Shown here piece by piece: positions 23,501 through 31,427 of a stretch of 42,767 nucleotides of DNA; the stretch's first letter is position 1, and every line of letters begins with the position of its first letter. The stretch covers positions 1 through 42,767 of the forward strand of contig JAUCBJ010006739.1 in the NCBI GenBank assembly GCA_032718475.1, written 5' to 3'. The notes under the pieces were generated by a model. It did not search any database and was not told the DNA's origin. It was given only the letters and a program-made list of their open reading frames with translations. The position numbers and the translations under genes are program-made. The stretch comes from Nemertoderma westbladi (lineage: Eukaryota > Xenacoelomorpha > Nemertodermatida > Nemertodermatidae).

Positions 23501-26500
23501 AAATAAAAAGTAGGAAGGGGAAAATATACAAGAAAATAAAAAGTAGGTCGGGGAAAATATACAAGGAAAATAAAAAGTTAGTCGAGGGAAAATATACAAG
23601 GAAAATAAAAAGTAGGTCGCGGAAAATATACAAGGAAAATAAGAAGTAGGTCGGGGAAAATATCCAAGGAAAATAAAAAGTAAGTCGGGGAAAATATACA
23701 AGGAAAATAAAAAGTAAGTCGGGGAAAATATACAAGGAAAATAAAAAGTAGGAAGGGGAAAATATACAAGAAAATAAAAAGTAGGTCGGGGAAAATATAC
23801 AAGGAAAATAAAAAGTTAGTCGAGGGAAAATATACAAGGAAAATAAAAAGTAGGTCGCGGAAAATATACAAGGAAAATAAGAAGTAGGTCGGGGAAAATA
23901 TACAAGAAAAATAAAAAGTAAGTCGGGGAAAATATACAAGGAAAATAAAAAGTAAGTCGGGGAAAATATACAAGAAAAATAAAAAGTAAGTTGTGGAAAA
24001 TATACAACGAAAATAAAAAGTAGGTCGGGGAAAATATAAAAGGAAAATAAAAAGTAAGTCGGGGAAAATATACAAAGAAAATAAAAAGTAGGAAGGGGAA
24101 AATATACAAGAAAATAAAAAGTAGGTCGGGGAAAATATACAAGGAAAATAAAAAGTTAGTCGAGGGAAAATATACAAGGAAAATAAAAAGTAGGTCGCGG
24201 AAAATATCCAAGGAAAATAAAAAGTAAATCGAGGGAAATATCCAAGGAAAATAAAAAGTAGGTCGGGGAAAATATAAAAGGAAAATAAAAAGTAAGTCGG
24301 GGAAAATATACAAGGAAAATAAAAAGTAAGTCGGGGAAAATATACAAGAAAAATAAAAAGTAAGTTGTGGAAAATATACAACGAAAATAAAAAGTAGGTC
24401 GGGGAAAATATAAAAGGAAAATAAAAAGTAAGTCGGGGAAAATATACAAAGAAAATAAAAAGTAGGAAGGGGAAAATATACAAGAAAATAAAAAGTAGGT
24501 CGGGGAAAATATACAAGGAAAATAAAAAGTTAGTCGAGGGAAAATATACAAGGAAAATAAAAAGTAGGTCGCGGAAAATATACAAGGAAAATAAGAAGTA
24601 GGTCGGGGAAAATATACAAGAAAAATAAAAAGTAAGTCGGGGAAAATATACAAGGAAAATAAAAAGTAAGTCGGGGAAAATATACAAGGAAAATAATAAG
24701 TAAGTTGTGGAAAATATACAACGAAAATAAAAAGTAGGTCGGGGAAAATATCCAAGGAAAATAAAAAGTAAGTCGGGGAAAATATACAAGGAAAATAAAA
24801 AGTAAGTCGGGGAAAATATACAAGGAAAATAATAAGTAAGTTGTGGAAAATATACAACGAAAATAAAAAGTAGGTCGGGGAAAATATCCAAGGAAAATAA
24901 AAAGTAAGTCGGGGAAAATATACAAGGAAAATAAAAAGTAAGTCGGGGAAAATATACAAGGAAAATAATAAGTAAGTTGTGGAAAATATACAACGAAAAT
25001 AAAAAGTAGGTCGGGGAAAATATACAAGGAAAATAAAAAGTTAGTTGTGGAAAATATACAACGAAAATAAAAAGTAGGTCGGGGAAAATATACAAGGAAA
25101 TTAAAAAGTAGGTCGGGGAAAATATACAAGAAAAATAAAAAGTAAGTCGGGGAAAATATACAAAGAAAATAAAAAGTAGGTTGTGGAAAATATACAAGGA
25201 AAATAAAAAGTAAATCGAGGGAAATATCCAAGGAAAATAAAAAGTAAGTCGGGGAAAATATACAAGGAAAATAAAAAGTAAGTCGGGGAAAATATACAAA
25301 GAAAATAAAAAGTAGGTTGTGGAAAATATACAAGGAAAATAAAAAGTAGGTCGGGGAAAATATACAAGGAAAATAAAAAGTAGGTCGGGGAAAATATACA
25401 AGAAAATAAAAAGTAGGTCGGGGAAAATATAGAAGGAAAATAGAAAGTAGGTCGCGGAAAATATACAAGGAAAATAAAAAGTAGGAAGGGGAAAATATAC
25501 AAGGAAAATAAAAAGTAGGTCGGGGAAAATATACAAGGAAAATAAAAAGTAGGTCGGGGAAAATATAGAAGGAAAATAGAAAGTAGGTCGCGGAAAATAT
25601 ACAAGGAAAATAAAAAGTAAGTGGTGGAAAATATACAAGGAAAATAAAAAGTAAGTTGTGGAAAATATACAAGGAAAATAAAAAGTAGGTCGGGGAAAAT
25701 ATCCAAGGAAAATAAAAAGTAAGTTGTGGAAAATATACAACGAAAATAAAAAGTAGGTCTGGGAAAATATACAACGAAAATAAAAAGTAAGTCGGGGAAA
25801 ATATACAAGAAAAATAAAAAGTAAATCGAGGGAAATATCCAAGGAAAATAAAAAGTAAGTCGGGGAAAATATACAAGGAAAATAAAAAGTAAATCGAGGG
25901 AAATATCCAAGGAAAATAAAAAGTAAGTCGGGGAAAATATACAAGGAAAATAAAAAGTAAATCGAGGGAAATATCCAAGGAAAATAAAAAGTAGGTCGGG
26001 GAAAATATACAAGAAAATAAAAAGTAGGTCGGGGAAAATATAGAAGGAAAATAGAAAGTAGGTCGCGGAAAATATACAAGGAAAATAAAAAGTAAGTGGT
26101 GGAAAATATACAAGGAAAATAAAAAGTAAGTTGTGGAAAATATACAAGGAAAATAAAAAGTAAATCGAGGGAAATATCCAAGGAAAATAAAAAGTAAGTC
26201 GGGGAAAATATACAAGGAAAATAAAAAGTAAATCGAGGGAAATATCCAAGGAAAATAAAAAGTAGGTCGGGGAAAATATACAAGAAAATAAAAAGTAGGT
26301 CGGGGAAAATATAGAAGGAAAATAGAAAGTAGGTCGCGGAAAATATACAAGGAAAATAGAAAGTAAGTGGTGGAAAATATACAAGGAAAATAAAAAGTAA
26401 GTTGTGGAAAATATACAAGGAAAATAAAAAGTAAATCAAGGGAAATATCCAAGGAAAATAAAAAGTAAGTCGGGGAAAATATACAAGGAAAATAAAAAGT

Positions 26501-29500
26501 AAGTCGGGGAAAATATACAAGGAAAATAAAATGTTAGTCGGGGAAAATATACAAGGAAAATAAAAAGTAAGTCGGGGAAAATATACAAGGAAAATAAAAA
26601 GTAAATCGAGGGAAATATCCAAGGAAAATAAAAAGTAGGTCGGGGAAAATATACAAGAAAATAAAAAGTAGGTCGGGGAAAATATAGAAGGAAAATAGAA
26701 AGTAGGTCGCGGAAAATATACAAGGAAAATAAAAAGTAAGTGGTGGAAAATATACAAGGAAAATAAAAAGTAAGTTGTGGAAAATATACAAGGAAAATAA
26801 AAAGTAAATCAAGGGAAATATCCAAGGAAAATAAAAAGTAAGTCGGGGAAAATATACAAGGAAAATAAAAAGTAAGTCGGGGAAAATATACCAGGAAAAT
26901 AAAAAGTAGGTCGGGGAAAATATACAAGAAAATAAAAAGTAGGTCGGGGAAAATATAGAAGGAAAATAGAAAGTAGGTCGCGGAAAATATACAAGGAAAA
27001 TAAAAAGTAAGTGGTGGAAAATATACAAGGAAAATAAAAAGTAAGTTGTGGAAAATATACAAGGAAAATAAAAAGTAAATCAAGGGAAATATCCAAGGAA
27101 AATAAAAAGTAAGTCGGGGAAAATATACAAGGAAAATAAAAAGTAAGTCGGGGAAAATATACAAGGAAAATAAAAAGTAAGTCGAGGGAAATATCCAAGG
27201 AAAATAAAAAGTAGGTCGGGGAAAATATACAAGGAAAATAAATAGTTAGTCGGGGAAAATATACCAGGAAAATAAAAAGTAGGTCGGGGAAAATATACAA
27301 GAAAATAAAAAGTAGGTCGGGGAAAATATAGAAGGAAAATAGAAAGTAGGTCGCGGAAAATATACAAGGAAAATAAAAAGTAAGTGGTGGAAAATATACA
27401 AGGAAAATAAAAAGTAAGTCGGGGAAAATATACAAGGAAAATAAAAAGTTAGTCGAGGGAAATATCCAAGGAAAATAAAAAGTAAGTCGAGGGAAATATA
27501 CAAGGAAAATAAGAAGTAGGTCGGGGAAAATATACAAGGAAAATAAAAACTTAGTCGGAGAAAATATACAAGGAAAATAAAAAGTAAGTCAGGGAAAATA
27601 TACAAAGGAAATGAAAAGTAAGTTGTGGAAAATATACAACGAAAATAAAAAGTAGGTCGGGGAAAATATAAAAGGAAAATAAAAAGTAAGTCGGGGAAAA
27701 TATAAAAGGAAGATAAAAAGTAAGTCGGGGAAAATATCCAAGGAAAATAAAAAGTAGGTCGGGGAAAATATACAAGGAAAATAAGAAGTAGGTCGGGGAA
27801 AATATACAAGGAAAATAAAAAGTAAGTCGGGGAAAATATACAAGGAAAATAAAAAGTAAGTTGTGGAAAATATACAACGAAAATAAAAAGTAGGTCGGGG
27901 AAAATATCCAAGGAAAATAAAAAGTAGGTCGGGGAAAATATACAAGAAAAATAAAAAGTAAGTTGTGGAAAATATACAAGGAAAATAATAAGTAAGTTGT
28001 GGAAAATATACAAGGAAAATAAAAAGTTAGTCGAGGGAAAATATAAAAGGAAAATAAAAAGTAAGTTGTGGAAAATATACAAGGAAAATAATAAGTAAGT
28101 TGTGGAAAATATACAAGGAAAATAAAAAGTTAGTCGAGGGAAAATATAAAAGGAAAATAAAAAGTAAGTCGGGGAAAATATAAAAGGAAGATAAAAAGTA
28201 AGTCGGGGAAAATATACAAGGAAAATAAAAAGTAAGTCGAGGGAAATATACAAGGAAAATAAAAACTTAGTCGGAGAAAATATACAAGGAAAATAAAAAG
28301 TAGGTCGGGGAAAATATACAAGAAAAATAAAAAGTAAGTCGAGGGAAATATACAAGGAAAATAAAAACTTAGTCGGAGATAATATACAAGGAAAATAAAA
28401 AGTAGGTCGGGGAAAATATACAAGGAAAATAAAAAGTAAGTCGGGGAAAATATACAAGGAAAATAAAAAGTAAGTCGGGGAAAATATACAAGGAAAATAA
28501 AAAGTTAGTCGAGGGAAAATATAAAAGGAAAATAAAAAGTAAGTCGGGGAAAATATAAAAGGAAAATAAAAAGTAGGTCGGGGAAAATATACAAGGAAAA
28601 TAAAAAGTTAGTCGAGGGAAAATATCCAAGGAAAATAAAAAGTAAGTCGAGGGAAATATACAAGGAAAATAAAAACTTAGTCGGAGAAAATATACAAGGA
28701 AAATAAAAAGTTAGTCGGGGAAAATATACAAAGGAAATGAAAAGTAAGTTGTGGAAAATATACAAGAAAAATAAAAAGTAAGTCGAGGGAAATATACAAG
28801 GAAAATAAAAACTTAGTCGGAGAAAATATACAAGGAAAATAAAAAGTAGGTCGGGGAAAATATACAAGGAAAATAAAAAGTAAGTCGGGGAAAATATACA
28901 AGGAAAATAAAAAGTAAGTCGGGGAAAATATACAAAGGAAATGAAAAGTAAGTTGTGGAAAATATACAAGGAAAATAAAAAGTAAGTCGAGGGAAATATA
29001 CAAGGAAAATAAAAACTTAGTCGGAGAAAATATACAAGGAAAATAAAAAGTTAGTCGGGGAAAATATAAAAGGAAGATAAAAAGTAAGTCGGGGAAAATA
29101 TCCAAGGAAAATAAAAAGTAGGTCGGGGAAAATATACAAGGAAAATAAGAAGTAGGTCGGGGAAAATATACAAGGAAAATAAAAAGTAAGTCGGGGAAAA
29201 TATCCAAGGAAAATAAAAAGTAGGTCGGGGAAAATATACAAGGAAAATAAGAAGTAGGTCGGGGAAAATATACAAGAAAAATAAAAAGTGAGTCGGGGAA
29301 AATATAAAATATAGAAGGAAAATAGAAAGTAGGTCGCGGAAAATATACAAGGAAAATAAAAAGTGAGTCGGGGAAAATATACAAGGAAAATAAGAAGTAG
29401 GTCGGGGAAAATATAAAAGGAAAATAATAAGTAAGTCGGGGAAAATATACAAGGAAAATAAAAAGTTAGTCGGGGAAAATATAAAAGGAAAATAAAAAGT

Positions 29501-29848
29501 AAGTCGGGGAAAATATACAAGGAAAATAAAAAGTAGGTCGGGGAAAATATACAAGGAAAATAAAAAGTAGGTCGGGGAAAATATACAAGGAAAATAAAAA
29601 GTAAGTCGGGGAAAATATACAAGGAAAATAAAAAGTAGGTCGGGGAAAATATACAAGGAAAATAAAAAGTAAGTCGGGGAAAATATACAAGGAAAATAAA
29701 ACGTAAGTCAAGGAAAATATACAAAGGAAATGAAAAGTAAGTTGTGGAAAATATACAAGGAAAATAAAAAGTAAGTCGGGGAAAATATACAAGGAAAATA
29801 AAACGTAAGTCAAGGAAAATATACAAGGAAAATAAAAAGTAAAGCCTT
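11580..29848. repeat. 34-bp satellite array (about 540 units)
   Basis: Uninterrupted tandem array of a 34-bp unit; 12743-12776 is a consensus copy (plus strand starts AAAATATACAAGG and ends GTAGGTCGGGG). Recurrent variants include GTAAGTTGTGG, GTTAGTCGAGGG, GTAGGAAGGGG, CAACG for CAAGG, ATATCC for ATATAC and AATAATAAG. The left unit (11581-11614) is degenerate. Because 34 is not a multiple of 3 and the minus strand of the unit lacks stop codons, ORFs of up to 1059 residues arise with a 34-residue period. Their apparent starts are TTG, not ATG, and they are not genes. Longer-scale duplications show local expansion: 22592-23395 recurs unchanged at 24156-24959, 46 units away. Confidence 0.98.
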
Positions 29849-29857
29849 ACTTACTTA

Positions 29858-29911
29858 CTTATTTTCCCCGACTAACTTTTTTAATTTCCTTGTATATTTC
29901 CCCCGACTTAC
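29858..29911. repeat. Inverted satellite fragment at the array edge
   Basis: The array reads in one direction up to about 29848, then ACTTATTTTCCCCGACTAAC and CCTTGTATATTTCCCCCGAC follow. These are about one and a half units in reverse complement. The head-to-head junction lies at AAGTAAAGCCTTACTTACTT. Confidence 0.9.
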
Positions 29912-29924
29912 AATTCGGGAAAAA

Positions 29925-30200
29925 TACACGCCTAATGTTCACACTGTAATCTTGTGGTACATAGATTATAAAACTTTAGTAAATACAGTAATATTATGAA
30001 AATAGTATTAAAAAAATACACGCCTAATGTTCACACTGTAATCTTGTGGTACATAGATTATAAAACTTTAGTAAATACAGTAATATTATGAAAATAGTAT
30101 TAAAAAAATACACGCCTAATGTTCACACTGTAATCTTGTGGTACATAGATTATAAAACTTTAGTAAATACAGTAATATTATGAAAATAGTATTAAAAAAT
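29925..30200. repeat. 92-bp tandem triplication
   Basis: Three copies start TACACGCCTAATGTTCAC at 29925, 30017 and 30109. By eye they are identical apart from the length of the closing A run, which implies recent amplification. The unit has no ORF and is unrelated to the 34-bp satellite. Confidence 0.97.
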
Positions 30201-30440
30201 GCCCGGAATATCTGCTCCGTTCATATCCGGCCAGAATTGACAAAAATCCGGCCGTATATTTTATGTTATTAGTTGTATGTTATTTTGTTACTTTTTTTTT
30301 TTAAAGTAAAAAAGAAACAAAATTAATTTCCCGGGCGCCCCTACCTCATATAAATTCAAATTATTATATATTAAACTAGAAAAGCCAGAAAGCTGACTGT
30401 AAACGTAACTGTCTAACTCTAAATCGAAATTTAAGATTAA
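30201..30440. other. Intronic sequence, nothing recognised
   Basis: AT-rich, with two CCGGCC motifs near 30220 and 30250 and a T10 run near 30292. No gene. Confidence 0.4.
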
Positions 30441-30442
30441 AC

Positions 30443-30520
30443 AAAAAGACCTGATCAGGGATCGAACCCAGAACTTTCACACCTTAAGTCTGGCGCTTTA
30501 CGGAGTGAGCTAACTGAGAT
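30443..30520 (-). pseudogene. tRNA-like sequence (degenerate tRNA or SINE head)
   Basis: On the minus strand, TAGCTCACTCCGTA (30512-30499) matches a pol III A box and GGTTCGATCCC (30468-30458) matches a B box. They are 44 nt apart as in tRNAs, and a T5 run (30447-30443) follows. A loop CTTAAGG would place UAA as anticodon. The acceptor and anticodon stems pair poorly, so it is not a functional tRNA gene. It is either a decayed tRNA or the head of a tRNA-derived SINE. It lies about 100 bp from the zinc-finger splice donor, in the same orientation as that gene. Confidence 0.65.
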
Positions 30521-30621
30521 AAATCACCAGAAAAAAACAAGAATTACACCTATAAAAGAATCAGCTTCCTTATAATCAAATACAATAATGTAATATTTAA
30601 TTAACAATTAATAATATTTAC

Positions 30622-31062
30622 CTTGGCACAGTACATGCATTCTAGAACGGGTTTACTCAGCTGCGGTTTGGCCACACGCGGTCTCGAAGCAGCCTTCGTA
30701 CTGCCGGCGCGAGACTCCCCACTCCCGTTGGCGGTGGGACCACCGCCGGTGCCGTGAACCCTCACCATGTGCTGCACCAGGGCGGCCTTCCCCCGGAAGG
30801 ACCGCGGGCACTTATCGCAGGCCCACCCCGGTACCTCGGGCTCTCGTCTAAACGGTTCCATGTGGTACCGCTGGAAGTGCGCGTGCAACAGGGTCCGGTT
30901 CACGAAGGATTTATTGCAGACGCTACAGAACCAGGACTGGCCTCTGTGCAGCGCTTTGCAGTGGGAGACCAGGGAACCCTTGGAACCCAGGAGTTTCCCA
31001 CAGATGTCGCAGTCGAAGGATTCCTTGTTGTGTATCAACTTCCTGTGGGCAATGGCGGCCAC
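30622..31062 (-). CDS. C2H2 zinc-finger protein, internal exon
   Basis: A 147-codon exon bounded by CCCTACAG|GTG (first base 31062) and AAG|GTAAAT (last base 30622). It begins in mid-finger (AHRKLIH supplies the histidines of a finger started in an exon outside or not recognised). Three full fingers follow: C18-C21-H34-H39, C46-C49-H62-H67 and C82-C85-H98-H103. Next comes a Gly/Ser/Ala/Lys-rich linker (104-137) and the first half of another finger, CMYCAK (142-147). The rest of that finger starts the exon at 11571, giving C-x2-C-x12-H-x4-H, the spacing shared by all its neighbours. GTG at 31062 is a spliced Val codon, not a start. The 5' part of the gene is missing from the window or separated by the two plus-strand retrotransposons. 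Confidence 0.87.
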
Positions 31063-31136
31063 CTGTAGGGAGGGAGACGAGGCGGTAATGGTACCGAATA
31101 GTCCTGCATCCTACATACAGTAGACAAGCTATGTTT

Positions 31137-31201
31137 ATCTCTGATTGAGATACACCGTCTGTATTATTGGGGGTACGGATAATTCCGACCCAATCAGAGA
31201 T
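31137..31201. repeat. Nested inverted repeats
   Basis: ATCTCTGATTG (31137-31147) and CAATCAGAGAT (31191-31201) are perfect 11-bp inverted repeats. Nearby, CGGATAATTCCGAC (31176-31189) nearly matches the reverse complement of GTCGGAATTACCCG just to the right (near 31220). This may be a small foldback element in the intron upstream of the zinc-finger exon. Confidence 0.6.
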
Positions 31202-31267
31202 CGAATAAAAATTTCATGTGTCGGAATTACCCGGATCCAGCGTAGGACAATTCCGACACAAATAATT

Positions 31268-31300
31268 TAATAATAATAATAATAATAAATAATAATTTTA
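31268..31300. repeat. (TAA)n microsatellite
   Basis: About ten TAA/AAT units with one interruption, left of the non-LTR element. It might mark a target or tail of an insertion, but no boundary evidence was found. Confidence 0.85.
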
Positions 31301-31427
31301 TTTAACTACTGTTTTTTTTGTTTTACTATTTTATTATTCTACATAAGATTGCTGGGTCCATGGATATTTAGATTTATAGACACGTTTGCTATGTAATTTT
31401 ATAGTTGTATAGTATTTTTCGAATTGG

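Larger units (their letters stand above)
11572..30621 (-). other. 19,050-bp intron of the zinc-finger gene
   Basis: The donor is AAG|GTAAAT (last exon base 30622; GT at 30621-30620). The acceptor is TTTCTTCAG|GTT (AG at 11573-11572). The junction is phase 0 and falls inside a finger, after C-x2-C-A-K. The intron contains, in transcript order, a tRNA-like sequence, a 92-bp triplication, an inverted satellite fragment and an 18.3-kb satellite array that runs to within about ten bases of the acceptor. The polypyrimidine tract and any branch point are therefore satellite-derived. Confidence 0.8.

Noticed and set aside
11987-29826. Long minus-strand ORFs (up to 1059 residues) rich in Phe, Tyr, Leu and Pro with a 34-residue period
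   Set aside because: They are translations of a stop-free 34-bp satellite in all three frames, their starts are TTG rather than ATG, and they overlap one another in different frames.
11580-29848. CRISPR-like array
   Set aside because: The units are contiguous with no unique spacers, the host is eukaryotic and no cas genes are present.
30443-30520. A functional tRNA-Leu(UAA) gene
   Set aside because: A and B boxes are good, but the acceptor and anticodon stems do not pair.
30754-31123. Plus-strand ORFs opposite the zinc-finger exon
   Set aside because: The minus strand has regular C2H2 fingers and splice signals; the plus-strand frames are shadows.
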